Positions 43,376 through 53,800 of a stretch of 64,000 bases of DNA are shown one piece after another (the first letter of the stretch is position 1; each line of letters opens with the position of its first letter). Source of the stretch: Nevskiaceae bacterium (GTDB lineage Bacteria > Pseudomonadota > Gammaproteobacteria > Nevskiales > Nevskiaceae). Made by a program: the position numbers and the translations under genes. The stretch covers positions 1 through 64,000 of the forward strand of contig SCVA01000052.1 of assembly GCA_004297005.1 (NCBI GenBank), given 5' to 3'. The notes under the pieces are model-generated. The model did no database searches. It was not told the origin of the DNA and saw only the letters and a list, made by a program, of their open reading frames with translations.

Positions 43376-44975
43376 ATTCCATGTAGCCGAGCATCTGCAG
43401 CTGCTCGATGATCTGCTTCTTCTCGCCCGCATCCATCTCCTGCCCGAGCTGGCGGCGCTCGGTGACGCGGGTGCGCGCGCCCTTCTTCACCGGGCGCGCG
43501 GCGAGCTGCTCGGCGGTGAAGAAGCTCTCGGCGGCGACGCCCTCGAAGTCGGCCGGCACCGGCAGGCCGGCGCTGTAGAGCAGGGTTGGCGCGACATCAA
43601 CGATCTGCCGCAGCTCCACCATGCCGGCGGCCGGAATGCCGGGGCCGACCGCCATGAAGATGCCATCCGGATGGTGGGTGCCGATGGCCTGCGGCCGTTG
43701 CGCCACCGCCGGCGTGAGGTTGCGGATCGACACGAAGCCGTGGTCGCGCAGCACCAGCGTCAAGTCGCAGGCGCGGGTCATGTGTTGGCCCGGGAACCAA
43801 TCCTCGCGCTTCAGCACATCGACGATCACCGGCTCGCCGCTGTCGGGATCGCGCAGGGCCAGCAGATCGGCGATCAGACGTTCGCGGAAGCTGTCGTAGT
43901 CCTTCGGCTGGATGCCCGGATCGCCGGGCTTGGCGGCGACGCGGATGTGGATGCCGTTGGAGGACGGCGTGCGGCAGTAGGCGGTGGTGTGTGCCCAGTC
44001 GAGATTGGCGAAGTCGCTGGCCTCGCGGCGGATCGCCTGCTCGCTGCCGTCGTTCTCCGCCCACTTCAGGTAACCCTTCTCAGCCAGGTAGGCGTTGATG
44101 CGCAGCACGAAGGTCGAGGCAGTGAAGCCGTGGTCGCTGGCGAAGAACACCTGTGCCTCCGGCCCGGCCAGGGTCACCAGCTTCTCGATGTAGCCGTCGA
44201 GATTGCGGAAGTACTCCAGGCAGACCGTACGCATCTCGCGGTCGTGCGGCGTCGGCTCGGCTTTCAGCAGGGCCGCGTCCAGCCAGGGCCAGGCCTGGTG
44301 CTGGATCTTGTCGGTGCCGTCGAACATCACCGCCATCACATCGGGCTTGTCGTTGGCGAGGATGAACTCGGCGACCTTGAACCACTGTTCCTCGCGCGGC
44401 AGGTGGTAGCGCACCCACTTGGCGGTCTCGTCGGCGGAGAGCGATTCCATCGCCTGCTTTTCCTTGTCGAAGTCCCAGGCCAGTTCCTTGGGGTCGAAGC
44501 CGGGAATCTGCTGCTTGATGCGCTCGAACAGTTCGCGCGGGTGGGTGTTGCGGCGCAGGTGCTTGGCCGGGATGAAGCCGGGCACGATCGAGCCCTTCAA
44601 GTCTTCCGGTGCCGGCGCGGTGAGCGGGAAGTTGAGTGCCGCCACCGACTTGCCCTTGCGCGAGAGGATGGCCCAGATGGTTTCGCTGTCGATGTCGCGG
44701 GCGTCGTAGAGCGTCCAGTAGACCTCGCCGCCGTGGTCCTCGGCGCGGATGAAGTCGAACACGCCATGCTCGCCCGGCCCCTTGCCGGTCATGATCGAGG
44801 TCCAGGCCGGCGGCGTCAGCGGATTGGGCGTCGAGCGCAGCTTGGCGCGCACGCCGCGTTCCATCAGCGATTTCAGGAACGGCATGGTCAGGCCTTCGCC
44901 GGGCAGCTCGCGGGTCATCTGGTCGAGCACGGTGTAGGTGCAGCCGTCGAGGCCGATGAAGAGGGTGGTGGTCAT
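43374..44975 (-). CDS. Alkaline-phosphatase-superfamily phosphodiesterase (type I phosphodiesterase/nucleotide pyrophosphatase-like)
   Basis: A 533-residue metal-dependent hydrolase or transferase. The N-terminal metal site is FIGLDGCTY; the nucleophile region is LTPPAWTSIMTG, with Thr or Ser as nucleophile as in nucleotide pyrophosphatases. Further metal ligands are in DGTDKIQHQAW, FASDHGFTAS and GTHHPDGIF. No signal peptide is seen. It is followed by structured element B and the acyltransferase gene, and separated from PKS-A by an 856-bp repeat region. It may add or remove a phosphate-linked group on the product. The ATG at 44975 starts directly on the first strand. Confidence 0.87.
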   Translation of the reverse strand: MTTTLFIGLDGCTYTVLDQMTRELPGEGLTMPFLKSLMERGVRAKLRSTPNPLTPPAWTSIMTGKGPGEHGVFDFIRAEDHGGEVYWTLYDARDIDSETIWAILSRKGKSVAALNFPLTAPAPEDLKGSIVPGFIPAKHLRRNTHPRELFERIKQQIPGFDPKELAWDFDKEKQAMESLSADETAKWVRYHLPREEQWFKVAEFILANDKPDVMAVMFDGTDKIQHQAWPWLDAALLKAEPTPHDREMRTVCLEYFRNLDGYIEKLVTLAGPEAQVFFASDHGFTASTFVLRINAYLAEKGYLKWAENDGSEQAIRREASDFANLDWAHTTAYCRTPSSNGIHIRVAAKPGDPGIQPKDYDSFRERLIADLLALRDPDSGEPVIVDVLKREDWFPGQHMTRACDLTLVLRDHGFVSIRNLTPAVAQRPQAIGTHHPDGIFMAVGPGIPAAGMVELRQIVDVAPTLLYSAGLPVPADFEGVAAESFFTAEQLAARPVKKGARTRVTERRQLGQEMDAGEKKQIIEQLQMLGYME

Positions 44976-45047
44976 GGGGTGGTCACGGGGCTGAAGGGAT
45001 GGGGTGTGGCTTGCCGTTTGGGGCTGTCGAACTTGTGTTGGCCGAAC

Positions 45048-45270
45048 TTGTTCCCCTCCCCCTTGTGGGGAGGGGTTAGGGGAGGGGGAAAGCCGTGGCG
45101 GAGTGCGGTGCTTTCGCGTTGGTCTGCGTGTGCGTGGTTCGCGCATTCGCGCTCTACTAGCCGTGCTGTTGGTGCAAGCTTTATTTCGCCCCCTGGCGAC
45201 TCACTTTTCTTTGCTTGTGCAAAGAAAAGTAAGCAAAAGAAAGCACACCCCTGCGTAGCGCCCCCTGCGG
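45048..45270 (-). repeat. Dispersed hairpin repeat, copy 2 (inverted)
   Basis: On the minus strand this matches 1-216 over its whole length, including the 28-base acttttctttgc...gcaaagaaaagt hairpin (45203-45230) and the CCCCTCCC-rich end. It forms the left arm of a larger palindromic locus with copy 3. Open frames crossing it give spurious peptides. Confidence 0.85.
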
Positions 45271-45639
45271 GGGTAGACCTGCGATGCTCGGCCCAAAGGG
45301 GCCGCTCGCGAACTCGGCGCCCTATAGGCGCCTCAGACATGCGCTCGCTGTTATCCCCCTTTGGTCCTGCGCTTCTCGGCGCTACGAAGGGGACCGGACC
45401 ATCTACAGCACGGCGGCCGTTGGCCGCCGCGAAGACAGAAGCAACATCACCAGCAACGGCAGGCGCTTGCTTCGCTCGCGCGATGTCGGCGTAGCCGACG
45501 AGCCTGAGTGCTGTTGACTTGCCCTCCCCTTCGTAAGCGCCGAGAAGCGCAGTGGTCGGGGGGTATGGAAGCGCCCGCATGTTCGAGGCGCCTATAGGGC
45601 GCCGAGTTCGGGCGCGTCCCCCCGGCCACGAGCATCGCA
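45271..45639. repeat. Centre of a composite palindromic repeat locus (no gene)
   Basis: The two halves of this segment are inverted copies of each other in part: ggcgcctatagggcgccgagttcg, split as gaactcggcgccctatagg (45310-45328) and its reverse near 45587-45611, plus matching cttctcggcgc and gcgccgagaag blocks. Near the middle lie an 8-bp hairpin cggcggcc-gtt-ggccgccg (about 45411-45429) and gtcggc-gta-gccgac (about 45484-45498). No reading frame here looks like a real gene. Confidence 0.65.
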
Positions 45640-45790
45640 GGGCACCCCGCAGGGGCGCGACGCAGGGGTGTGCTTTCTTTTGCTTACTTTTCTTTGCACA
45701 AGCAAAGAAAAGTGAGTCGCCAAGAGGCGAAAAAAAGCTATCAAACCCTACACACCTAAAAGAGCGCGAATGCGCGAACCGCAACCCAGC
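45640..45790 (+). repeat. Dispersed hairpin repeat, copy 3
   Basis: About 130 bases match the start of copy 1, with the hairpin at 45696-45723 in the same register. The copy loses similarity after about 45780, 50 bases before the PKS-A stop codon. It is the right arm of the palindromic locus and lies just downstream of PKS-A. Confidence 0.85.
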
Positions 45791-45831
45791 CGATCGTGGC
45801 AAAGGCGAACTAGCCATGGCTATCCCCATGC

Positions 45832-48800
45832 TCAATCCGACACCGCTACCGCCGGTACCGCCTCGGTCGCCACGCACAAGGCCAGCACCGCTTCGTCATC
45901 CTCGAAGTGCAGCGCCACGTCGTAATCGCGCTCACCCTGGCGCACGCGCGCCACGGTGGGGCTGCCGCCGCGGCGGTCGAGCTGGGCGGCGACCACCAGC
46001 CAGTCCTGCGGACGGCCCTGCAGGCCGGTGCCGGCGGCCTTGGCGGCGGCTTCCTTGGCACACCAGAGCGCGACCGCCTGGCGGGCACGCTCGCCGCTGC
46101 CGGCGGGCGCGCTCAGCCAGTGCTGCTCGCTGGCGGCGAAGGCGCCGTGGATCAGATCCTCGGCGCGCAGGGGCTCGATGCGTTGGTAGTCCAGGCCCAG
46201 GCCGACACCGGGATCGCTGGCGACCGCGCAGGCCCAGCGCCGGCTGTGCGCCAGCGAGATCGCCGGCGGCAGCCGGCCTTGCAGGGCGGCGCAGCGCACC
46301 ACGGGGCGGCCACTGTCCAGGCTGGCGATCTCGATGTCGGCGGGGGCCAGCTCCAGGCCGTGACGCAGACGTACCCAGTCGCGCACCGCGTCCTTGGCGG
46401 CGAGCCGGCCCATCAGCCATTCCTCGCGGCGCGGCCCCTGCACTGGCAGCGCGTACCAGCGGCCGCGTTCGGCGGCGTTCAGCACCTGGTGGGCGGTGAC
46501 CCGCTTCCAGATCGCACCGCCCTCGTCGAGCAGGCCTTCCTCGAGCGGCGCCAGGCGGCGGATGCACAGCTCCGGCGGCAGGCGCTCGCGCAGCAAGGGC
46601 TCGCTTAGCGGTGCGGTGGCGGGGTCCTGGCGGAAGGCGTGCAAGCGCGGCGGTACCGCGAACACGCGGTCTTCCCAGCCCTCGGCGCGCATCCGGACCA
46701 GGCCTTCGCGGTCGGCAATCTCCCAGCGCGCTTCCAGCTGCTGGGCCTCGCCGTCCAGGCGGATCTGCCCTTGGCAACGCAGCGTCTGGCCGGTGGCGGG
46801 TGGTGGGCCGTACAGACGCAGGCTGCGCACGCGGTAGGGGAAGCAGTTGAGCACCTGCTCCGTGTACTTCTCGCGCAGCCAGAAGCCGGCGAGCTGGCCG
46901 GCGGCGTCGAGCAGGGCGGCGTCGAACTGGAAGGCGGGTGCCGGCTGGTCGCGGAAGTAGTCGTGCACCGGCAGCACGCGCAGCTCGGCGTCCATGCCCT
47001 CGGCGTCCCAGCCGGCGATGCGCGCGCAGCCTTGCAGGCGCGGGCCATGGAACATGCCGTGGCGGTAGATCGCCTCCGGCGTGTGCAGACGCGGCGGCTG
47101 CAGCGGCCGGCCGTTGGCAGGCAGGCTGGGCGGCGCCGGGTACTGCGCGGCGAGCAACACCTCGCCCTCGAACACCAGGAGCCCACCGGGCGCATTGCCC
47201 TCGTCGGGGGCGTGGACGCGGCAGGCAATGCGCTGGGGGCCGCCGTGCTCGCCGGCGCGGCCGGGCAGGCGCTCGGCCTGGATGCGCAGCCGCAGGCGGC
47301 TCGAGTCCAGCGCCAGCCAGCGGCTGCCGCGCGCCTGGTCGATGCCGATGACCTTCAGCCCTTCGCCCTCGCAGAGCGCGACGGCGGCCTCGGCGATCAG
47401 CTCCATGCTGAAGGTGAAGGGCAGCACCGGCAGCGGCCGCAGGCCGGGGTCGCGCGGCGTCGGCGTGGTGCCGATGGCGTGGTCGTTGAGGAACAGGTCG
47501 CTGGCGAGATCGAGCAGGCGCTCGGCCTGCAGGCGCTCGCGTTCGCGCAGGCGGATCTCGCCGAGCAGGGGGTAGCGGCTGCCATCGACGGCAACCGTTG
47601 TCGCCGACATCGGCGACGGCGCCGGTAGTAGGGCCGGCTCTGCGCGCGGGACGACCGGCGCAGGCAGCACGCCGGCGAGCCCCAGCACCCGCGCCTGCGA
47701 GTCGAGAAACTCCTGCATCAGCGAGAAGTGCATGCGTAGCGCGGCGTTGTGTGCGTCTTCGCTGCTGGGCGCCGGCTCCGCCTGTGCATCGCGCACCGCG
47801 GCCGACGGCGTGGTGGCCGCCGTCGCCGATGGCAGCGGCCGGCGGAATTCCTCCGGCAGCTTCAGCTCCGGCATCAACAGCTTCAGCTGCATGCCGGATT
47901 TCTTCAGCGCCGGTGGTGGCGCGGCAAGATCAACGGCGGGGAGCGCGCGCGCGGCGAACAGCGCGGCGCCGTCGTAGGCGATGCCGGCCGCGAACAGCTG
48001 CGCCAGCGTCTGCTGCAATTGCAGCGTGCCGGACTTGCGGCGGCTGTCGCTGGCCAGTGCCAGCAGGCCCGGCCGGCCGCGCAGCGCGTCCTCGACGAAG
48101 GCGGTGAGATTGGCGCTGGGGCCGACTTCCAGAAACACCCGGTAGCCGTCCTCGTAGAGGCGTTGCAGGGTCTCGGTGAAGCGCACCGGGCGCTGCCATT
48201 GCTCGGCGGTGAGCGCGACGATGCCGTCCTGCTCGCGCGGGAAGGGCGCGACGCTGCAGGCGCTGTAGAGCGTGATGCCCTCGCGCGGCTGCAATTGCAG
48301 CGTCGGGTAGTAGGCGCGCACCGCCTCGGCCATCGGCGCGAACAGCGGCGTGTGGTAGGCGCGGCCAAAGGGCAGGCCAGCGCAGATCGCGCCCTGCGGC
48401 GACAGCCGCTCGCGCACCGCCTCGGCCTGCTCGGCGCTGCCGAACAGCACCAGCTGATTCGGGCAGTTGTCCATCGCCACCACCATGCCGCCCAGGTCGG
48501 CGAGCAGGCCGGTGCGGCTCTCGGCATCCAGCGCGCCCACCGTCAGCAGCGTGCCCTGGGCAATGCGGCCCTCGGCCTCCAGCGCGCGGTAGCGGGCGTT
48601 GACCTCGCGGATCGCCGCCACCACCTGGGCGCGGTTGTCGCGGTGGCTGTCGCACCAGGCCGAGAGCGCGGTGTTCTCGCCGGTGGAATGCCCGAGCATG
48701 GCCTGCGGCACCAGGCCCAGGGCGTCGTAGAAGGCCTGCAGGCCGAGGCTGGCGGCGAACACGCTCTCGGCGGCGGTGTCGCCCTCGTAGAGCTGCGCTT

Positions 48801-50700
48801 CCAGAGCCTTGCGTGCTTCCTCACTCAGCACGCTGGGCGGCGGGAACAGGGCCTGCGCCCGCGAAGGCGCGCCGCGCTCTACCGCACCGGCCTCGATGAT
48901 GTCGAACCACTCGCGCACCAGCGGCCACTGCGCGCAGACCTCGGCGAGCATGCCGGGGTATTGCGAGCCCTCGCCGGGGAACAGGAAGCAGAGTTTCCCC
49001 GGCGCCGCGCCGAGTCCGTAGTGGATGCCGTTGCGGGTCTTGAACGGCTTACTGCCGTCGCCGAGTTTTTCCAGCGCGGCGGTTAGCTTGCCCAGCGCCT
49101 CGGCGGCATCGGCGGCGACCAGGGCCAGGCGATGGCCGCCCTCGGCGCGTGCGGCACTGGACTGGGCGATGGCGGCCAGCTCGGCGCCGGGCGCGGCCAG
49201 ATGCAGGCGCAGCATCGCGATGCGTTCGCGTAGTACCGCCACCGAGTCGGCCGCAATCAGCAGCAGCTCGCCGCCGCCGGGCCGGTGCAGCACCTGCGCC
49301 TGTACCGGTCGGGCCGGCAGGTACTCCTCCAGAATCACATGGCTGTTGATGCCGCCGAAGCCGAAGGCATTGGCGCCGGCACGGCGCGGCGTGGCGCCGC
49401 CATGGATCCAGGGCCGGGCCTCGTTGAGGATGTAGAACGGGGTCTGCTCCAGCCCTAGCGCCGGGTCCGGCCGCTCGCAGAGCATGGGCGGCAGCACCCG
49501 GTGGTGCAGCGCCAGCGCGGCCTTGATCAGCGCTGCCGAGCCGCTGGCGGGCATGCAGTGGCCGATCATCGATTTCACCGCCGAGAGGCCGATGTGGGCG
49601 CCGGCGCCGCGATGGCCGAAGACCTCGGCCAGGGCCTGCACCTCGGTGGCATCGCCGAGCGCGGTGCCGGTGCCGTGCGCCTCGATGAAGCCGAGGCTGG
49701 CGGGGTCGATGCCGCTGCTCTCGTAGGCGCGGCGCAGGGCCAGCACCTCGCCTTTCAGGCGCGGTGCCAGCAGGCCCTTGGCGCGGCCGTCGCTGGCCGA
49801 GCCTATGCCCTGGATCAGCGCGTAGATGCGGTCGCCGTCGCGCTCGGCATCGGCGCGGCGCTTGAGCACCAGCAAGCCCAGGCCCTCGCCGAGCAGGGTG
49901 CCGTCGGCGCCTTCCTGGAACGGCCGCAGCTGGCCGCGCGCCAGCGCATTGATGCGGCAGAACTGAATGAAAATCTGCGGCGGCGTGTGGGCGTGAATGC
50001 CGCCGGTGATCATCAGGTCGCAATGGCCGTGGCGGAGCTGGTTGATCGCCTGTTCCAGCGCGATCAGCGAGGAGGCACAGGCGGCATCGACGATGCAGCT
50101 AGGCCCCATCAGGTTGAAGCGGTTGCAGATCAGGCCGGCGATGGCATTGGGCGTGAGCACGCCGATGTGCTCGGCCTGGAACGGCGGCAGCTGGGCCTTG
50201 AAGGCGTCTTTCAGGCGCGCAAGGTCGGCGCCGCTGAAGTCCGGCCGCAGCGTCTGCACCATCGCCATCGCCTGGTCGAGGAACAGGTTGCGGGTCATGG
50301 TGCTGGCCAGCGCGCGGTTGCCGTAGGTGCCACGGCCGAGCATCACCCCGGCGCGCTCGCGGTTGAAGTCGCGGTGCAGATAGCCAGCGTCGGCCAGCGC
50401 CTCGCCGGCGTAGTGCAGGGCGAGCAGATGGTCGGGATCGGCACCGGCGGCAACGCTGGGCATCACCCCGTAAGCCTGCGGATCGACCCAGGCGAGATCG
50501 CGCAGAAAGCCGCCACGGGTGGTGTAGATGCGGTCCTCGGCCTGGGTGTTTTCCTGGTAGTAGTGGCCCACCCACTCCGGCTCCGCCTCGGCCACCGCAT
50601 CGACCTTGTCGAGGATGTTCTGCCAGTACTGGCGGATGCCGCGCGCGCGCGGATAGCAGCCGGCCATGCCGACGATGGCGATGTCGAGCGGCGCGCTCAT
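45832..50700 (-). CDS. PKS-A: Pfa-like synthase KS-AT-DH-PPTase
   Basis: A 1622-residue iterative-type synthase subunit. Domains: ketosynthase (about 1-455, Cys208 in DAACASS, histidines in EAHGTGT and KSMIGH), acyltransferase (about 565-880, Ser672 in LGHSTGE, His in RAYHTPLF), a linker, a double hot-dog dehydratase (about 1040-1360, His1074 in LNDHAIG, Asp1265 in LLDAAGQ) and a C-terminal phosphopantetheinyl transferase (about 1370-1622, SLAHSRRWACAVA, LGLDYQRIE, WCAKEAAAKAAG). It has no carrier domain, so it must work on ACPs of PKS-B or the discrete ACP. The in-built PPTase recalls enediyne and Pfa-type systems. It lies 121 bases downstream of PKS-B. Confidence 0.92.
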   Translation of the reverse strand: MSAPLDIAIVGMAGCYPRARGIRQYWQNILDKVDAVAEAEPEWVGHYYQENTQAEDRIYTTRGGFLRDLAWVDPQAYGVMPSVAAGADPDHLLALHYAGEALADAGYLHRDFNRERAGVMLGRGTYGNRALASTMTRNLFLDQAMAMVQTLRPDFSGADLARLKDAFKAQLPPFQAEHIGVLTPNAIAGLICNRFNLMGPSCIVDAACASSLIALEQAINQLRHGHCDLMITGGIHAHTPPQIFIQFCRINALARGQLRPFQEGADGTLLGEGLGLLVLKRRADAERDGDRIYALIQGIGSASDGRAKGLLAPRLKGEVLALRRAYESSGIDPASLGFIEAHGTGTALGDATEVQALAEVFGHRGAGAHIGLSAVKSMIGHCMPASGSAALIKAALALHHRVLPPMLCERPDPALGLEQTPFYILNEARPWIHGGATPRRAGANAFGFGGINSHVILEEYLPARPVQAQVLHRPGGGELLLIAADSVAVLRERIAMLRLHLAAPGAELAAIAQSSAARAEGGHRLALVAADAAEALGKLTAALEKLGDGSKPFKTRNGIHYGLGAAPGKLCFLFPGEGSQYPGMLAEVCAQWPLVREWFDIIEAGAVERGAPSRAQALFPPPSVLSEEARKALEAQLYEGDTAAESVFAASLGLQAFYDALGLVPQAMLGHSTGENTALSAWCDSHRDNRAQVVAAIREVNARYRALEAEGRIAQGTLLTVGALDAESRTGLLADLGGMVVAMDNCPNQLVLFGSAEQAEAVRERLSPQGAICAGLPFGRAYHTPLFAPMAEAVRAYYPTLQLQPREGITLYSACSVAPFPREQDGIVALTAEQWQRPVRFTETLQRLYEDGYRVFLEVGPSANLTAFVEDALRGRPGLLALASDSRRKSGTLQLQQTLAQLFAAGIAYDGAALFAARALPAVDLAAPPPALKKSGMQLKLLMPELKLPEEFRRPLPSATAATTPSAAVRDAQAEPAPSSEDAHNAALRMHFSLMQEFLDSQARVLGLAGVLPAPVVPRAEPALLPAPSPMSATTVAVDGSRYPLLGEIRLRERERLQAERLLDLASDLFLNDHAIGTTPTPRDPGLRPLPVLPFTFSMELIAEAAVALCEGEGLKVIGIDQARGSRWLALDSSRLRLRIQAERLPGRAGEHGGPQRIACRVHAPDEGNAPGGLLVFEGEVLLAAQYPAPPSLPANGRPLQPPRLHTPEAIYRHGMFHGPRLQGCARIAGWDAEGMDAELRVLPVHDYFRDQPAPAFQFDAALLDAAGQLAGFWLREKYTEQVLNCFPYRVRSLRLYGPPPATGQTLRCQGQIRLDGEAQQLEARWEIADREGLVRMRAEGWEDRVFAVPPRLHAFRQDPATAPLSEPLLRERLPPELCIRRLAPLEEGLLDEGGAIWKRVTAHQVLNAAERGRWYALPVQGPRREEWLMGRLAAKDAVRDWVRLRHGLELAPADIEIASLDSGRPVVRCAALQGRLPPAISLAHSRRWACAVASDPGVGLGLDYQRIEPLRAEDLIHGAFAASEQHWLSAPAGSGERARQAVALWCAKEAAAKAAGTGLQGRPQDWLVVAAQLDRRGGSPTVARVRQGERDYDVALHFEDDEAVLALCVATEAVPAVAVSD

Positions 50701-50720
50701 GCCCGCGACTGCCTCCGACT

Positions 50721-50757
50721 CCCTCCCCCGCGCGTGGGGGAGGGCCGGGGTGGGGAC
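50721..50757. repeat. GC-rich REP-like palindrome between PKS-B and PKS-A
   Basis: A nine-base-pair stem ccctccccc / gggggaggg around gcgcgt is followed by ccggggtggggacg. It is the same family as at 30670 and 40143. It fills the 121-bp gap between the two synthase genes and could adjust their relative expression. Confidence 0.65.
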
Positions 50758-50821
50758 GTTGCCAGCATCCGCGCCATTCGGCCGGTTGCTTCCCGCGCAT
50801 CGGTCCGCAGCAGCGCCGCGC

Positions 50822-53800
50822 TCATTGCAGCTCCCCGCTAGCCTGCGTGGACCGGCTCCGCACGCCGCCGTCCTCGGGCTGCCAGACGATGTCTTCCGCC
50901 CGCGCCGCCAGCATGGCCTGCCCCAGGCCGCGTTGCAGGCGCGCGACCCGCACCGGCTGGCGCTCTCCGGCGTCGCGCAGACTGCTGGCGTCCAGCAGCG
51001 GCGCCGTCAGAGCCGTGCCGCCGGGCCGCAGCAGGGCGCCGACGCGGATCAGCAGCTCGCGGCTGCCGGCATCCAGCAGTTCCAGGCTCACCGCCTGCAC
51101 ACCCGGTTCCGAGTGGCTGGCGGCACGCGCGCGCAGCAGCACCGCCTGGCCGGGCTGTGGCGCGCGCAGCAGGCGGGCATCGGCCAGCTCTGACAGCATC
51201 CACTGCGGCCAGGCGGCGCAGACGAACTGCGCCAGCAGTTCCAGCGCGCTGGCCAGCGGCGGCAGACCGGGTTGGTCGGGGAAGGGCAGTTGCAGGCTCA
51301 CCTGGCCGCCTTCGCCCAGAGCCGGCGTGCCGGGCAGCAGCGGCCAGCGCGTGGCCGTGTTGATGCTATGGCCGGCCGGGTCCAGCTCCGGCGGCAGCGC
51401 ATCCAGACCCCAGGTGCCGCGGCCGGCGACCACTTCCACCGCGTCGTGCGCGCCATGGCGCAGCTCGTCGAGGAAGTAGCGCCGGCCCTCGGCGAGCGGG
51501 ATTGGTTCCATGCCGCGCGCGCGCAGCTGCGCCTTCACCGCCTCGCTGGCCATGCCGGCATCCCAGGGGCCCCAGTTGAAGGCGATCACCCGGGTCGCCG
51601 GCCAGTGCCGGTGCAGCTGCCAGGCCAGACGGTTGAGGCTCTCGTTGGCGGCGGCGTAGTCGCCCTGGCCGAGGTTGCCGTAGCGGCCGGCCACCGAGGT
51701 GAAGAAGGCCATCAGTTTCAGGCTCTCCGGCCGCAGCTTGTCGCGCAGGGTGTAGGCCGGGGCGAGCTTGGTGCCGAGCACGCGGGCGAAGGAGTCGGCG
51801 CTCTTGTCGGCCAGGCGTTTGTCCTCGATCACGCCGGCGGCGTGCAGCACCGCGTCGATGCGGCCGTGCTGCGTGTACAGGCGTTCGATCAGCGCGCCGA
51901 AGGTGGCTTCGTCGCGGGCGTCGCAGGCGCAGTACTCCAGCGTCGCGCCGGTGGCGGCGAGGCGGGCGAGATTGGCGCGAATCTCGCGCTCGGTGAGCAG
52001 CTTCTGCAGCACGCGCTCGATGTCGGTCGGGCGGGGCTGCTCGCCACGCGCGAGCGCGCTGCGCAGCAGATGGGCTTTGAGCGCCGCCGGCTCGGCGTGT
52101 GGCGCCAGCTCGGGCGCTTCCGGCTCCGGCAGAGGACTGCGGCCGACCAGCACCAGGCGCATGCCTGGTCGCGCCATCGCCTCCAGCAGTTCGGCGGTGA
52201 TGCCGCGTGCGCCGCCGGTGGCGAGCACCAGCCAGTCCGCGCCTGGCTCCAGTCGCGGCGTCGCGGTCGCGCCCAACGGCGCGCTCAGGGTGGCGCCGCG
52301 CACGCGGGTCTCGCCGAGATAGCCGGCTTCGGGATCGCGGTTGTCGGCGAACAGCTCGGCGACCAGGCGCTCGGCGATATAGGCGTCGCTCTGCTCGCCG
52401 AAGTCCACCGCGCGCAGCACCGCCTGCGGAAACTCGTAGCGCAGGCAGTTGAGCAGGCCATTGCCGGCGCCGGCCACCGCATGCGCCAGGCCGGCGCGGT
52501 CGCGGCCGAAGCTGCCGCCCAGGCGGCTGGCCACCAGCACCCGCGCGGCGGCGAGATCGCCATCGACTTCTTGCAGGCTGTGGAACAGGTGCAGCACCCG
52601 CTGTTCGGCGGCCTCGGCCGATAGACCGGTTTTGCCGGCGGTCAGGCCGTGCAGATGGATCAGCGCCCGCAGCGGGCCATGGCTCTGGCGCGCGGCGGCG
52701 ATGGCGGCGCGCAGGGCGGCCGGCTCCAGGCTGTCGATGGTGACCGCGTGCAGGCCGCGCGCGGCGAGGCGGTCGCGCAGGCCGTTGGCGAGCGCGCCGC
52801 TACCCAGGATCAGGGCGAGCCCTACCAGGGGGACGCTGCGCTCGTCCAGCGGCGCCGGACGCGAGCGGATCAGGTAGCGCGGCAGCGGCTGCCCGCCCGT
52901 GGACGCGGAGCTGGTGCCAGCGGGAGCCTCGCTGCTGGCCGGCTTCGTCTGGGCGGTTGGGCCGGTGGCCGTGGTCGCCGCCGGCAGCGCCGCCAGAATC
53001 GCGCGCAGTGACTTGGCCTTGCTGAGTTTCTCCATCGGCAGGCCGGCGGCACCCGTGTGGACCTTGCGGAAGGCGCCGAGGATTTCCACCCGCTTGATGG
53101 AATCGATGCCGAGGTCGGCTTCGAGATCGGCGTCCAGACCGAGCATCTCGGTGGGGTAGCCGGTGCGCTCGGCGACCAGCGCCAGCAGCAGCGCCTGGGC
53201 ATCGACGCTGGTCGAGGCCTCCGACGCGGCGACCGTGGTCGGTGCCGGCTCGCTCGCAGTCGCGGCCGGAGCTTCCGTCGGCAGGGCCGCGAGTATGGTC
53301 TTGAGCGTCTTCGCCTTGCTGAGTTTTTCCATCGGCAGGCTGGCAGCACCCGCATGCGCCTTGCGGAACGCGCCGAGGATTTCCACCCGCTTGATCGAGT
53401 CGATGCCGAGATCGGCTTCCAGATCGGCGTCCAGACCGAGCATCTCGGTGGGGTAGCCGGTGCGCTCGGCGACCAGCGAGAGCAACAAGGTCTGCGCGTT
53501 GACGGCGGTGGCGACAGCGCTGGCCGGTATTGGCTGCGCGGTCGTGGGCAGGCTGGTGGTCGCCGCAGCCGCAGGTTCCTCCGGCACCGCCACCAGGATC
53601 GCGCGCAGCGACTTGGCCTTGCTGAGTTTTTCCATCGGCAGGCTGGCGGCGCCGGCGTGGGCCTTGCGGAAGGCGCCGAGGATTTCCACCCGCTTGATCG
53701 AGTCGATGCCGAGGTCGGCCTCCAGATCGGCGTCCAGGCCCAGCATCTCGGTGGGATAGCCGGTGCGCTCGGCGACCAGGGACAGCAGCAGCGCCTGGGC

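Noticed and set aside
44976-45146. A 57-codon N-terminal extension of the phosphodiesterase
   Set aside because: It is encoded by the repeat region and is Pro/Arg-rich; the enzyme fold begins at the ATG at 44975.
44972-45877. Open frames of about 300 codons on both strands through the 45-kb repeat locus
   Set aside because: They read through inverted copies of the same non-coding hairpin repeat, and both strands give related junk peptides.
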